A stretch of 64,000 bases of DNA from Amaranthus tricolor (GCF_026212465.1 NC_080052.1:11652166-11716165), one strand, 5' to 3'; positions 35,720 to 49,066 are shown, counted from the stretch's first letter. Numbers and translations are program-made. Notes: generated from the letters alone by a model not told the origin.

Positions 35720-36273
35720 GTTCATTCACCGTAACAGTTTGTATACATGCGCATTGCCGACCAAAAAAAAACCCAGAGCATTCCAAAGCTCGTAAACTCG
35801 CAACCGAGACCCCTCTTTCGAGCCTTCTTCTTCCCAAATACTGTTTTTCACCCTCCCGGTATTGTCCCATTCCCAAAAGAGTCCGCCGTCTGTAAAAGCA
35901 AGGTGAACTCGCAACAAAAAAAAGACAAAATGTTTATGAAATCCGCGCAACACTTGGAAATCAAGAGGCCATCCATGCCAGGCACGCTTCCGCGGGGAGT
36001 TCCGACGGGTCCGGTGCAATTTCCGCTTACACGAACGCACCGATGCACGCCTCTTTCGAACAATTCGTTCGTATGCGCATCGACCCGCGTCAACGGGTCC
36101 TTACCTTCGAGCGCCCGTAAATTCGAGGTCGGGACCCGGTTGCGAGTTATATTTTTATAAATAAAATTACTTCCAAAGAGTATAATACTATAATCACCGA
36201 AATGCCTTTTGCTCAAGTGGAGCGGAAAGAATTCGCAAATGAAAACGATAAAAAAAAAAAAAGAAGGGAAAAA

Positions 36274-36392
36274 GGGGTGCAACACGAGGACTTCCCAGGA
36301 GGTCACCCATCCTAATACTACTCTCGCCCAAGCACGCTTAACTGCGGAGTTCTGATGGGATCCGGTGCATTAGTGCTGGTATGATCGCACCC
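36274..36392 (-). rRNA. 5S rRNA: 5S rRNA gene, copy 55
   Basis: Full length, T78, C at -18; relic T at 36690, corresponds to copy 50. Confidence 0.97.
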
Positions 36393-36946
36393 GTTCATTC
36401 ACCGTAACAGTTTGTATACATGCGCATTGCCGACCAAAAAAAAACCCAGAGCATTCCAAAGCTCGTAAACTCGCAACCGAGACCCCTCTTTCGAGCCTTC
36501 TTCTTCCCAAATACTGTTTTTCACCCTCCCGGTATTGTCCCATTCCCAAAAGAGTCCGCCGTCTGTAAAAGCAAGGTGAACTCGCAACAAAAAAAAGACA
36601 AAATGTTTATGAAATCCGCGCAACACTTGGAAATCAAGAGGCCATCCATGCCAGGCACGCTTCCGCGGGGAGTTCCGACGGGTCCGGTGTAATTTCCGCT
36701 TACACGAACGCACCGATGCACGCCTCTTTCGAACAATTCGTTCGTATGCGCATCGACCCGCGTCAACGGGTCCTTACCTTCGAGTGCCCGTAAATTCGAG
36801 GTCGGGACCCGGTTGCGAGTTATATTTTTATAAATAAAATTACTTCCAAAGAGTATAATACTATAATCACCGAAATGCCTTTTGCTCAAGTGGAGCGGAA
36901 AGAATTCGCAAATGAAAACGATAAAAAAAAAAAAAGAAGGGAAAAA

Positions 36947-37065
36947 GGGGTGCAACACGAGGACTTCCCAGGAGGTCACCCATCCTAATACTACTCTCGC
37001 CCAAGCACGCTTAACTGCGGAGTTCTGATGGGATCCGGTGCATTAGTGCTGGTATGATCGCACCC
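36947..37065 (-). rRNA. 5S rRNA: 5S rRNA gene, copy 56
   Basis: Full length, T78, C at -18; A14 spacer. Confidence 0.97.
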
Positions 37066-37620
37066 GTTCATTCACCGTAACAGTTTGTATACATGCGCAT
37101 TGCCGACCAAAAAAAAACCCAGAGCATTCCAAAGCTCGTAAACTCGCAACCGAGACCCCTCTTTCGAGCCTTCTTCTTCCCAAATACTGTTTTTCACCCT
37201 CCCGGTATTGTCCCATTCCCAAAAGAGTCCGCCGTCTGTAAAAGCAAGGTGAACTCGCAACAAAAAAAAGACAAAATGTTTATGAAATCCGCGCAACACT
37301 TGGAAATCAAGAGGCCATCCATGCCAGGCACGCTTCCGCGGGGAGTTCCGACGGGTCCGGTGCAATTTCCGCTTACACGAACGCACCGATGCACGCCTCT
37401 TTCGAACAATTCGTTCGTATGCGCATCGACCCGCGTCAACGGGTCCTTACCTTCGAGTGCCCGTAAATTCGAGGTCGGGACCCGGTTGCGAGTTATATTT
37501 TTATAAATAAAATTACTTCCAAAGAGTATAATACTATAATCACCGAAATGCCTTTTGCTCAAGTGGAGCGGAAAGAATTCGCAAATGAAAACGATAAAAA
37601 AAAAAAAAAGAAGGGAAAAA

Positions 37621-37739
37621 GGGGTGCAACACGAGGACTTCCCAGGAGGTCACCCATCCTAATACTACTCTCGCCCAAGCACGCTTAACTGCGGAGTTCT
37701 GATGGGATCCGGTGCATTAGTGCTGGTATGATCGCACCC
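37621..37739 (-). rRNA. 5S rRNA: 5S rRNA gene, copy 57
   Basis: Full length, T78, C at -18; backup terminator T14. Confidence 0.97.
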
Positions 37740-38293
37740 GTTCATTCACCGTAACAGTTTGTATACATGCGCATTGCCGACCAAAAAAAAACCCAGAGCA
37801 TTCCAAAGCTCGTAAACTCGCAACCGAGACCCCTCTTTCGAGCCTTCTTCTTCCCAAATACTGTTTTTCACCCTCCCGGTATTGTCCCATTCCCAAAAGA
37901 GTCCGCCGTCTGTAAAAGCAAGGTGAACTCGCAACAAAAAAAAGACAAAATGTTTATGAAATCCGCGCAACACTTGGAAATCAAGAGGCCATCCATGCCA
38001 GGCACGCTTCCGCGGGGAGTTCCGACGGGTCCGGTGCAATTTCCGCTTACACGAACGCACCGATGCACGCCTCTTTCGAACAATTCGTTCGTATGCGCAT
38101 CGACCCGCGTCAACGGGTCCTTACCTTCGAGTGCCCGTAAATTCGAGGTCGGGACCCGGTTGCGAGTTATATTTTTATAAATAAAATTACTTCCAAAGAG
38201 TATAATACTATAATCACCGAAATGCCTTTTGCTCAAGTGGAGCGGAAAGAATTCGCAAATGAAAACGATAAAAAAAAAAAAAGAAGGGAAAAA

Positions 38294-38412
38294 GGGGTGC
38301 AACACGAGGACTTCCCAGGAGGTCACCCATCCTAATACTAGTCTCGCCCAAGCACGCTTAACTGCGGAGTTCTGATGGGATCCGGTGCATTAGTGCTGGT
38401 ATGATCGCACCC
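38294..38412 (-). rRNA. 5S rRNA: 5S rRNA gene, copy 58
   Basis: Full length, T78 plus G72C in the intermediate element; the change creates a SpeI site. A14 spacer to the right. Confidence 0.96.
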
Positions 38413-38967
38413 GTTCATTCACCGTAACAGTTTGTATACATGCGCATTGCCGACCAAAAAAAAACCCAGAGCATTCCAAAGCTCGTAAACTCGCAACCGA
38501 GACCCCTCTTTCGAGCCTTCTTCTTCCCAAATACTGTTTTTCACCCTCCCGGTATTGTCCCATTCCCAAAAGAGTCCGCCGTCTGTAAAAGCAAGGTGAA
38601 CTCGCAACAAAAAAAAGACAAAATGTTTATGAAATCCGCGCAACACTTGGAAATCAAGAGGCCATCCATGCCAGGCACGCTTCCGCGGGGAGTTCCGACG
38701 GGTCCGGTGCAATTTCCGCTTACACGAACGCACCGATGCACGCCTCTTTCGAACAATTCGTTCGTATGCGCATCGACCCGCGTCAACGGGTCCTTACCTT
38801 CGAGTGCCCGTAAATTCGAGGTCGGGACCCGGTTGCGAGTTATATTTTTATAAATAAAATTACTTCCAAAGAGTATAATACTATAATCACCGAAATGCCT
38901 TTTGCTCAAGTGGAGCGGAAAGAATTCGCAAATGAAAACGATAAAAAAAAAAAAAAGAAGGGAAAAA

Positions 38968-39086
38968 GGGGTGCAACACGAGGACTTCCCAGGAGGTCAC
39001 CCATCCTAATACTACTCTCGCCCAAGCACGCTTAACTGCGGAGTTCTGATGGGATCCGGTGCATTAGTGCTGGTATGATCGCACCC
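38968..39086 (-). rRNA. 5S rRNA: 5S rRNA gene, copy 59
   Basis: Full length, T78, C at -18; backup terminator T14. Confidence 0.97.
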
Positions 39087-39640
39087 GTTCATTCACCGTA
39101 ACAGTTTGTATACATGCGCATTGCCGACCAAAAAAAAACCCAGAGCATTCCAAAGCTCGTAAACTCGCAACCGAGACCCCTCTTTCGAGCCTTCTTCTTC
39201 CCAAATACTGTTTTTCACCCTCCCGGTATTGTCCCATTCCCAAAAGAGTCCGCCGTCTGTAAAAGCAAGGTGAACTCGCAACAAAAAAAAGACAAAATGT
39301 TTATGAAATCCGCGCAACACTTGGAAATCAAGAGGCCATCCATGCCAGGCACGCTTCCGCGGGGAGTTCCGACGGGTCCGGTGCAATTTCCGCTTACACG
39401 AACGCACCGATGCACGCCTCTTTCGAACAATTCGTTCGTATGCGCATCGACCCGCGTCAACGGGTCCTTACCTTCGAGTGCCCGTAAATTCGAGGTCGGG
39501 ACCCGGTTGCGAGTTATATTTTTATAAATAAAATTACTTCCAAAGAGTATAATACTATAATCACCGAAATGCCTTTTGCTCAAGTGGAGCGGAAAGAATT
39601 CGCAAATGAAAACGATAAAAAAAAAAAAAGAAGGGAAAAA

Positions 39641-39759
39641 GGGGTGCAACACGAGGACTTCCCAGGAGGTCACCCATCCTAATACTACTCTCGCCCAAGC
39701 ACGCTTAACTGCGGAGTTCTGATGGGATCCGGTGCATTAGTGCTGGTATGATCGCACCC
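39641..39759 (-). rRNA. 5S rRNA: 5S rRNA gene, copy 60
   Basis: Full length, T78, C at -18; A14 spacer to the right. Confidence 0.97.
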
Positions 39760-40314
39760 GTTCATTCACCGTAACAGTTTGTATACATGCGCATTGCCGA
39801 CCAAAAAAAAACCCAGAGCATTCCAAAGCTCGTAAACTCGCAACCGAGACCCCTCTTTCGAGCCTTCTTCTTCCCAAATACTGTTTTTCACCCTCCCGGT
39901 ATTGTCCCATTCCCAAAAGAGTCCGCCGTCTGTAAAAGCAAGGTGAACTCGCAACAAAAAAAAGACAAAATGTTTATGAAATCCGCGCAACACTTGGAAA
40001 TCAAGAGGCCATCCATGCCAGGCACGCTTCCGCGGGGAGTTCCGACGGGTCCGGTGCAATTTCCGCTTACACGAACGCACCGATGCACGCCTCTTTCGAA
40101 CAATTCGTTCGTATGCGCATCGACCCGCGTCAACGGGTCCTTACCTTCGAGTGCCCGTAAATTCGAGGTCGGGACCCGGTTGCGAGTTATATTTTTATAA
40201 ATAAAATTACTTCCAAAGAGTATAATACTATAATCACCGAAATGCCTTTTGCTCAAGTGGAGCGGAAAGAATTCGCAAATGAAAACGATAAAAAAAAAAA
40301 AAAGAAGGGAAAAA

Positions 40315-40433
40315 GGGGTGCAACACGAGGACTTCCCAGGAGGTCACCCATCCTAATACTACTCTCGCCCAAGCACGCTTAACTGCGGAGTTCTGATGGG
40401 ATCCGGTGCATTAGTGCTGGTATGATCGCACCC
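40315..40433 (-). rRNA. 5S rRNA: 5S rRNA gene, copy 61
   Basis: Full length, T78, C at -18; backup terminator T14. Confidence 0.97.
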
Positions 40434-40987
40434 GTTCATTCACCGTAACAGTTTGTATACATGCGCATTGCCGACCAAAAAAAAACCCAGAGCATTCCAA
40501 AGCTCGTAAACTCGCAACCGAGACCCCTCTTTCGAGCCTTCTTCTTCCCAAATACTGTTTTTCACCCTCCCGGTATTGTCCCATTCCCAAAAGAGTCCGC
40601 CGTCTGTAAAAGCAAGGTGAACTCGCAACAAAAAAAAGACAAAATGTTTATGAAATCCGCGCAACACTTGGAAATCAAGAGGCCATCCATGCCAGGCACG
40701 CTTCCGCGGGGAGTTCCGACGGGTCCGGTGCAATTTCCGCTTACACGAACGCACCGATGCACGCCTCTTTCGAACAATTCGTTCGTATGCGCATCGACCC
40801 GCGTCAACGGGTCCTTACCTTCGAGTGCCCGTAAATTCGAGGTCGGGACCCGGTTGCGAGTTATATTTTTATAAATAAAATTACTTCCAAAGAGTATAAT
40901 ACTATAATCACCGAAATGCCTTTTGCTCAAGTGGAGCGGAAAGAATTCGCAAATGAAAACGATAAAAAAAAAAAAAGAAGGGAAAAA

Positions 40988-41106
40988 GGGGTGCAACACG
41001 AGGACTTCCCAGGAGGTCACCCATCCTAATACTACTCTCGCCCAAGCACGCTTAACTGCGGAGTTCTGATGGGATCCGGTGCATTAGTGCTGGTATGATC
41101 GCACCC
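40988..41106 (-). rRNA. 5S rRNA: 5S rRNA gene, copy 62
   Basis: Full length, T78, C at -18; common unit type. Confidence 0.97.
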
Positions 41107-41660
41107 GTTCATTCACCGTAACAGTTTGTATACATGCGCATTGCCGACCAAAAAAAAACCCAGAGCATTCCAAAGCTCGTAAACTCGCAACCGAGACCCC
41201 TCTTTCGAGCCTTCTTCTTCCCAAATACTGTTTTTCACCCTCCCGGTATTGTCCCATTCCCAAAAGAGTCCGCCGTCTGTAAAAGCAAGGTGAACTCGCA
41301 ACAAAAAAAAGACAAAATGTTTATGAAATCCGCGCAACACTTGGAAATCAAGAGGCCATCCATGCCAGGCACGCTTCCGCGGGGAGTTCCGACGGGTCCG
41401 GTGCAATTTCCGCTTACACGAACGCACCGATGCACGCCTCTTTCGAACAATTCGTTCGTATGCGCATCGACCCGCGTCAACGGGTCCTTACCTTCGAGTG
41501 CCCGTAAATTCGAGGTCGGGACCCGGTTGCGAGTTATATTTTTATAAATAAAATTACTTCCAAAGAGTATAATACTATAATCACCGAAATGCCTTTTGCT
41601 CAAGTGGAGCGGAAAGAATTCGCAAATGAAAACGATAAAAAAAAAAAAAGAAGGGAAAAA

Positions 41661-41779
41661 GGGGTGCAACACGAGGACTTCCCAGGAGGTCACCCATCCT
41701 AATACTACTCTCGCCCAAGCACGCTTAACTGCGGAGTTCTGATGGGATCCGGTGCATTAGTGCTGGTATGATCGCACCC
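41661..41779 (-). rRNA. 5S rRNA: 5S rRNA gene, copy 63
   Basis: Full length, T78, C at -18; A14 spacer to the right. Confidence 0.97.
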
Positions 41780-42334
41780 GTTCATTCACCGTAACAGTTT
41801 GTATACATGCGCATTGCCGACCAAAAAAAAACCCAGAGCATTCCAAAGCTCGTAAACTCGCAACCGAGACCCCTCTTTCGAGCCTTCTTCTTCCCAAATA
41901 CTGTTTTTCACCCTCCCGGTATTGTCCCATTCCCAAAAGAGTCCGCCGTCTGTAAAAGCAAGGTGAACTCGCAACAAAAAAAAGACAAAATGTTTATGAA
42001 ATCCGCGCAACACTTGGAAATCAAGAGGCCATCCATGCCAGGCACGCTTCCGCGGGGAGTTCCGACGGGTCCGGTGCAATTTCCGCTTACACGAACGCAC
42101 CGATGCACGCCTCTTTCGAACAATTCGTTCGTATGCGCATCGACCCGCGTCAACGGGTCCTTACCTTCGAGTGCCCGTAAATTCGAGGTCGGGACCCGGT
42201 TGCGAGTTATATTTTTATAAATAAAATTACTTCCAAAGAGTATAATACTATAATCACCGAAATGCCTTTTGCTCAAGTGGAGCGGAAAGAATTCGCAAAT
42301 GAAAACGATAAAAAAAAAAAAAAGAAGGGAAAAA

Positions 42335-42453
42335 GGGGTGCAACACGAGGACTTCCCAGGAGGTCACCCATCCTAATACTACTCTCGCCCAAGCACGCTT
42401 AACTGCGGAGTTCTGATGGGATCCGGTGCATTAGTGCTGGTATGATCGCACCC
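42335..42453 (-). rRNA. 5S rRNA: 5S rRNA gene, copy 64
   Basis: Full length, T78, C at -18; backup terminator T14. Confidence 0.97.
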
Positions 42454-43007
42454 GTTCATTCACCGTAACAGTTTGTATACATGCGCATTGCCGACCAAAA
42501 AAAAACCCAGAGCATTCCAAAGCTCGTAAACTCGCAACCGAGACCCCTCTTTCGAGCCTTCTTCTTCCCAAATACTGTTTTTCACCCTCCCGGTATTGTC
42601 CCATTCCCAAAAGAGTCCGCCGTCTGTAAAAGCAAGGTGAACTCGCAACAAAAAAAAGACAAAATGTTTATGAAATCCGCGCAACACTTGGAAATCAAGA
42701 GGCCATCCATGCCAGGCACGCTTCCGCGGGGAGTTCCGACGGGTCCGGTGCAATTTCCGCTTACACGAACGCACCGATGCACGCCTCTTTCGAACAATTC
42801 GTTCGTATGCGCATCGACCCGCGTCAACGGGTCCTTACCTTCGAGTGCCCGTAAATTCGAGGTCGGGACCCGGTTGCGAGTTATATTTTTATAAATAAAA
42901 TTACTTCCAAAGAGTATAATACTATAATCACCGAAATGCCTTTTGCTCAAGTGGAGCGGAAAGAATTCGCAAATGAAAACGATAAAAAAAAAAAAAGAAG
43001 GGAAAAA

Positions 43008-43126
43008 GGGGTGCAACACGAGGACTTCCCAGGAGGTCACCCATCCTAATACTACTCTCGCCCAAGCACGCTTAACTGCGGAGTTCTGATGGGATCCGGT
43101 GCATTAGTGCTGGTATGATCGCACCC
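43008..43126 (-). rRNA. 5S rRNA: 5S rRNA gene, copy 65
   Basis: Full length, T78, C at -18; GAGCGC spacer. Confidence 0.97.
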
Positions 43127-43680
43127 GTTCATTCACCGTAACAGTTTGTATACATGCGCATTGCCGACCAAAAAAAAACCCAGAGCATTCCAAAGCTCGT
43201 AAACTCGCAACCGAGACCCCTCTTTCGAGCCTTCTTCTTCCCAAATACTGTTTTTCACCCTCCCGGTATTGTCCCATTCCCAAAAGAGTCCGCCGTCTGT
43301 AAAAGCAAGGTGAACTCGCAACAAAAAAAAGACAAAATGTTTATGAAATCCGCGCAACACTTGGAAATCAAGAGGCCATCCATGCCAGGCACGCTTCCGC
43401 GGGGAGTTCCGACGGGTCCGGTGCAATTTCCGCTTACACGAACGCACCGATGCACGCCTCTTTCGAACAATTCGTTCGTATGCGCATCGACCCGCGTCAA
43501 CGGGTCCTTACCTTCGAGCGCCCGTAAATTCGAGGTCGGGACCCGGTTGCGAGTTATATTTTTATAAATAAAATTACTTCCAAAGAGTATAATACTATAA
43601 TCACCGAAATGCCTTTTGCTCAAGTGGAGCGGAAAGAATTCGCAAATGAAAACGATAAAAAAAAAAAAAGAAGGGAAAAA

Positions 43681-43799
43681 GGGGTGCAACACGAGGACTT
43701 CCCAGGAGGTCACCCATCCTAATACTACTCTCGCCCAAGCACGCTTAACTGCGGAGTTCTGATGGGATCCGGTGCATTAGTGCTGGTATGATCGCACCC
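43681..43799 (-). rRNA. 5S rRNA: 5S rRNA gene, copy 66
   Basis: Full length, T78, C at -18. Relic to the right has T at 44097; with copy 65 this repeats the marker pair of copies 49-50 and 54-55. Confidence 0.97.
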
Positions 43800-44353
43800 G
43801 TTCATTCACCGTAACAGTTTGTATACATGCGCATTGCCGACCAAAAAAAAACCCAGAGCATTCCAAAGCTCGTAAACTCGCAACCGAGACCCCTCTTTCG
43901 AGCCTTCTTCTTCCCAAATACTGTTTTTCACCCTCCCGGTATTGTCCCATTCCCAAAAGAGTCCGCCGTCTGTAAAAGCAAGGTGAACTCGCAACAAAAA
44001 AAAGACAAAATGTTTATGAAATCCGCGCAACACTTGGAAATCAAGAGGCCATCCATGCCAGGCACGCTTCCGCGGGGAGTTCCGACGGGTCCGGTGTAAT
44101 TTCCGCTTACACGAACGCACCGATGCACGCCTCTTTCGAACAATTCGTTCGTATGCGCATCGACCCGCGTCAACGGGTCCTTACCTTCGAGTGCCCGTAA
44201 ATTCGAGGTCGGGACCCGGTTGCGAGTTATATTTTTATAAATAAAATTACTTCCAAAGAGTATAATACTATAATCACCGAAATGCCTTTTGCTCAAGTGG
44301 AGCGGAAAGAATTCGCAAATGAAAACGATAAAAAAAAAAAAAGAAGGGAAAAA

Positions 44354-44472
44354 GGGGTGCAACACGAGGACTTCCCAGGAGGTCACCCATCCTAATACTA
44401 CTCTCGCCCAAGCACGCTTAACTGCGGAGTTCTGATGGGATCCGGTGCATTAGTGCTGGTATGATCGCACCC
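44354..44472 (-). rRNA. 5S rRNA: 5S rRNA gene, copy 67
   Basis: Full length, T78, C at -18; common unit type. Confidence 0.97.
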
Positions 44473-45026
44473 GTTCATTCACCGTAACAGTTTGTATACA
44501 TGCGCATTGCCGACCAAAAAAAAACCCAGAGCATTCCAAAGCTCGTAAACTCGCAACCGAGACCCCTCTTTCGAGCCTTCTTCTTCCCAAATACTGTTTT
44601 TCACCCTCCCGGTATTGTCCCATTCCCAAAAGAGTCCGCCGTCTGTAAAAGCAAGGTGAACTCGCAACAAAAAAAAGACAAAATGTTTATGAAATCCGCG
44701 CAACACTTGGAAATCAAGAGGCCATCCATGCCAGGCACGCTTCCGCGGGGAGTTCCGACGGGTCCGGTGCAATTTCCGCTTACACGAACGCACCGATGCA
44801 CGCCTCTTTCGAACAATTCGTTCGTATGCGCATCGACCCGCGTCAACGGGTCCTTACCTTCGAGTGCCCGTAAATTCGAGGTCGGGACCCGGTTGCGAGT
44901 TATATTTTTATAAATAAAATTACTTCCAAAGAGTATAATACTATAATCACCGAAATGCCTTTTGCTCAAGTGGAGCGGAAAGAATTCGCAAATGAAAACG
45001 ATAAAAAAAAAAAAAGAAGGGAAAAA

Positions 45027-45145
45027 GGGGTGCAACACGAGGACTTCCCAGGAGGTCACCCATCCTAATACTACTCTCGCCCAAGCACGCTTAACTGCGG
45101 AGTTCTGATGGGATCCGGTGCATTAGTGCTGGTATGATCGCACCC
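45027..45145 (-). rRNA. 5S rRNA: 5S rRNA gene, copy 68
   Basis: Full length, T78, C at -18; GAGCGC spacer. Confidence 0.97.
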
Positions 45146-45699
45146 GTTCATTCACCGTAACAGTTTGTATACATGCGCATTGCCGACCAAAAAAAAACCC
45201 AGAGCATTCCAAAGCTCGTAAACTCGCAACCGAGACCCCTCTTTCGAGCCTTCTTCTTCCCAAATACTGTTTTTCACCCTCCCGGTATTGTCCCATTCCC
45301 AAAAGAGTCCGCCGTCTGTAAAAGCAAGGTGAACTCGCAACAAAAAAAAGACAAAATGTTTATGAAATCCGCGCAACACTTGGAAATCAAGAGGCCATCC
45401 ATGCCAGGCACGCTTCCGCGGGGAGTTCCGACGGGTCCGGTGCAATTTCCGCTTACACGAACGCACCGATGCACGCCTCTTTCGAACAATTCGTTCGTAT
45501 GCGCATCGACCCGCGTCAACGGGTCCTTACCTTCGAGCGCCCGTAAATTCGAGGTCGGGACCCGGTTGCGAGTTATATTTTTATAAATAAAATTACTTCC
45601 AAAGAGTATAATACTATAATCACCGAAATGCCTTTTGCTCAAGTGGAGCGGAAAGAATTCGCAAATGAAAACGATAAAAAAAAAAAAAGAAGGGAAAAA

Positions 45700-45818
45700 G
45701 GGGTGCAACACGAGGACTTCCCAGGAGGTCACCCATCCTAATACTACTCTCGCCCAAGCACGCTTAACTGCGGAGTTCTGATGGGATCCGGTGCATTAGT
45801 GCTGGTATGATCGCACCC
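45700..45818 (-). rRNA. 5S rRNA: 5S rRNA gene, copy 69
   Basis: Full length, T78, C at -18; GAGCGC spacer. Confidence 0.97.
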
Positions 45819-46372
45819 GTTCATTCACCGTAACAGTTTGTATACATGCGCATTGCCGACCAAAAAAAAACCCAGAGCATTCCAAAGCTCGTAAACTCGC
45901 AACCGAGACCCCTCTTTCGAGCCTTCTTCTTCCCAAATACTGTTTTTCACCCTCCCGGTATTGTCCCATTCCCAAAAGAGTCCGCCGTCTGTAAAAGCAA
46001 GGTGAACTCGCAACAAAAAAAAGACAAAATGTTTATGAAATCCGCGCAACACTTGGAAATCAAGAGGCCATCCATGCCAGGCACGCTTCCGCGGGGAGTT
46101 CCGACGGGTCCGGTGCAATTTCCGCTTACACGAACGCACCGATGCACGCCTCTTTCGAACAATTCGTTCGTATGCGCATCGACCCGCGTCAACGGGTCCT
46201 TACCTTCGAGCGCCCGTAAATTCGAGGTCGGGACCCGGTTGCGAGTTATATTTTTATAAATAAAATTACTTCCAAAGAGTATAATACTATAATCACCGAA
46301 ATGCCTTTTGCTCAAGTGGAGCGGAAAGAATTCGCAAATGAAAACGATAAAAAAAAAAAAAGAAGGGAAAAA

Positions 46373-46491
46373 GGGGTGCAACACGAGGACTTCCCAGGAG
46401 GTCACCCATCCTAATACTACTCTCGCCCAAGCACGCTTAACTGCGGAGTTCTGATGGGATCCGGTGCATTAGTGCTGGTATGATCGCACCC
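46373..46491 (-). rRNA. 5S rRNA: 5S rRNA gene, copy 70
   Basis: Full length, T78, C at -18; common unit type. Confidence 0.97.
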
Positions 46492-47045
46492 GTTCATTCA
46501 CCGTAACAGTTTGTATACATGCGCATTGCCGACCAAAAAAAAACCCAGAGCATTCCAAAGCTCGTAAACTCGCAACCGAGACCCCTCTTTCGAGCCTTCT
46601 TCTTCCCAAATACTGTTTTTCACCCTCCCGGTATTGTCCCATTCCCAAAAGAGTCCGCCGTCTGTAAAAGCAAGGTGAACTCGCAACAAAAAAAAGACAA
46701 AATGTTTATGAAATCCGCGCAACACTTGGAAATCAAGAGGCCATCCATGCCAGGCACGCTTCCGCGGGGAGTTCCGACGGGTCCGGTGCAATTTCCGCTT
46801 ACACGAACGCACCGATGCACGCCTCTTTCGAACAATTCGTTCGTATGCGCATCGACCCGCGTCAACGGGTCCTTACCTTCGAGTGCCCGTAAATTCGAGG
46901 TCGGGACCCGGTTGCGAGTTATATTTTTATAAATAAAATTACTTCCAAAGAGTATAATACTATAATCACCGAAATGCCTTTTGCTCAAGTGGAGCGGAAA
47001 GAATTCGCAAATGAAAACGATAAAAAAAAAAAAAGAAGGGAAAAA

Positions 47046-47164
47046 GGGGTGCAACACGAGGACTTCCCAGGAGGTCACCCATCCTAATACTAGTCTCGCC
47101 CAAGCACGCTTAACTGCGGAGTTCTGATGGGATCCGGTGCATTAGTGCTGGTATGATCGCACCC
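47046..47164 (-). rRNA. 5S rRNA: 5S rRNA gene, copy 71
   Basis: Full length, T78 and G72C (SpeI site); A14 spacer to the right. Confidence 0.96.
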
Positions 47165-47719
47165 GTTCATTCACCGTAACAGTTTGTATACATGCGCATT
47201 GCCGACCAAAAAAAAACCCAGAGCATTCCAAAGCTCGTAAACTCGCAACCGAGACCCCTCTTTCGAGCCTTCTTCTTCCCAAATACTGTTTTTCACCCTC
47301 CCGGTATTGTCCCATTCCCAAAAGAGTCCGCCGTCTGTAAAAGCAAGGTGAACTCGCAACAAAAAAAAGACAAAATGTTTATGAAATCCGCGCAACACTT
47401 GGAAATCAAGAGGCCATCCATGCCAGGCACGCTTCCGCGGGGAGTTCCGACGGGTCCGGTGCAATTTCCGCTTACACGAACGCACCGATGCACGCCTCTT
47501 TCGAACAATTCGTTCGTATGCGCATCGACCCGCGTCAACGGGTCCTTACCTTCGAGTGCCCGTAAATTCGAGGTCGGGACCCGGTTGCGAGTTATATTTT
47601 TATAAATAAAATTACTTCCAAAGAGTATAATACTATAATCACCGAAATGCCTTTTGCTCAAGTGGAGCGGAAAGAATTCGCAAATGAAAACGATAAAAAA
47701 AAAAAAAAGAAGGGAAAAA

Positions 47720-47838
47720 GGGGTGCAACACGAGGACTTCCCAGGAGGTCACCCATCCTAATACTAGTCTCGCCCAAGCACGCTTAACTGCGGAGTTCTG
47801 ATGGGATCCGGTGCATTAGTGCTGGTATGATCGCACCC
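47720..47838 (-). rRNA. 5S rRNA: 5S rRNA gene, copy 72
   Basis: Full length, T78 and G72C, adjacent to copy 71 with the same change; A14 spacer to the right. Confidence 0.96.
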
Positions 47839-48393
47839 GTTCATTCACCGTAACAGTTTGTATACATGCGCATTGCCGACCAAAAAAAAACCCAGAGCAT
47901 TCCAAAGCTCGTAAACTCGCAACCGAGACCCCTCTTTCGAGCCTTCTTCTTCCCAAATACTGTTTTTCACCCTCCCGGTATTGTCCCATTCCCAAAAGAG
48001 TCCGCCGTCTGTAAAAGCAAGGTGAACTCGCAACAAAAAAAAGACAAAATGTTTATGAAATCCGCGCAACACTTGGAAATCAAGAGGCCATCCATGCCAG
48101 GCACGCTTCCGCGGGGAGTTCCGACGGGTCCGGTGCAATTTCCGCTTACACGAACGCACCGATGCACGCCTCTTTCGAACAATTCGTTCGTATGCGCATC
48201 GACCCGCGTCAACGGGTCCTTACCTTCGAGTGCCCGTAAATTCGAGGTCGGGACCCGGTTGCGAGTTATATTTTTATAAATAAAATTACTTCCAAAGAGT
48301 ATAATACTATAATCACCGAAATGCCTTTTGCTCAAGTGGAGCGGAAAGAATTCGCAAATGAAAACGATAAAAAAAAAAAAAAGAAGGGAAAAA

Positions 48394-48512
48394 GGGGTGC
48401 AACACGAGGACTTCCCAGGAGGTCACCCATCCTAATACTACTCTCGCCCAAGCACGCTTAACTGCGGAGTTCTGATGGGATCCGGTGCATTAGTGCTGGT
48501 ATGATCGCACCC
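48394..48512 (-). rRNA. 5S rRNA: 5S rRNA gene, copy 73
   Basis: Full length, T78, C at -18; backup terminator T14. Confidence 0.97.
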
Positions 48513-49066
48513 GTTCATTCACCGTAACAGTTTGTATACATGCGCATTGCCGACCAAAAAAAAACCCAGAGCATTCCAAAGCTCGTAAACTCGCAACCGA
48601 GACCCCTCTTTCGAGCCTTCTTCTTCCCAAATACTGTTTTTCACCCTCCCGGTATTGTCCCATTCCCAAAAGAGTCCGCCGTCTGTAAAAGCAAGGTGAA
48701 CTCGCAACAAAAAAAAGACAAAATGTTTATGAAATCCGCGCAACACTTGGAAATCAAGAGGCCATCCATGCCAGGCACGCTTCCGCGGGGAGTTCCGACG
48801 GGTCCGGTGCAATTTCCGCTTACACGAACGCACCGATGCACGCCTCTTTCGAACAATTCGTTCGTATGCGCATCGACCCGCGTCAACGGGTCCTTACCTT
48901 CGAGTGCCCGTAAATTCGAGGTCGGGACCCGGTTGCGAGTTATATTTTTATAAATAAAATTACTTCCAAAGAGTATAATACTATAATCACCGAAATGCCT
49001 TTTGCTCAAGTGGAGCGGAAAGAATTCGCAAATGAAAACGATAAAAAAAAAAAAAGAAGGGAAAAA

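Larger units (their letters stand above)
30220..36946. repeat. Five-unit (3363 bp) block duplicated
   Basis: Copies 46-50 and 51-55 repeat the same order: A12 tract; G41A gene with an AATTCC spacer; G-11T gene with A at 31971 or 35334; a GAGCGC spacer; and a spacer T at 33326 or 36690. Small differences (GAGCGC or GAGTGC in the first spacer, A12 or A13 in the third) show limited later change. Confidence 0.88.

Noticed and set aside
2404..36946. Higher-order blocks taken as certain biology
   Set aside because: I keep them as features because the marker order is clear, but I do not exclude assembly duplication; near-identical units are easily mis-joined.
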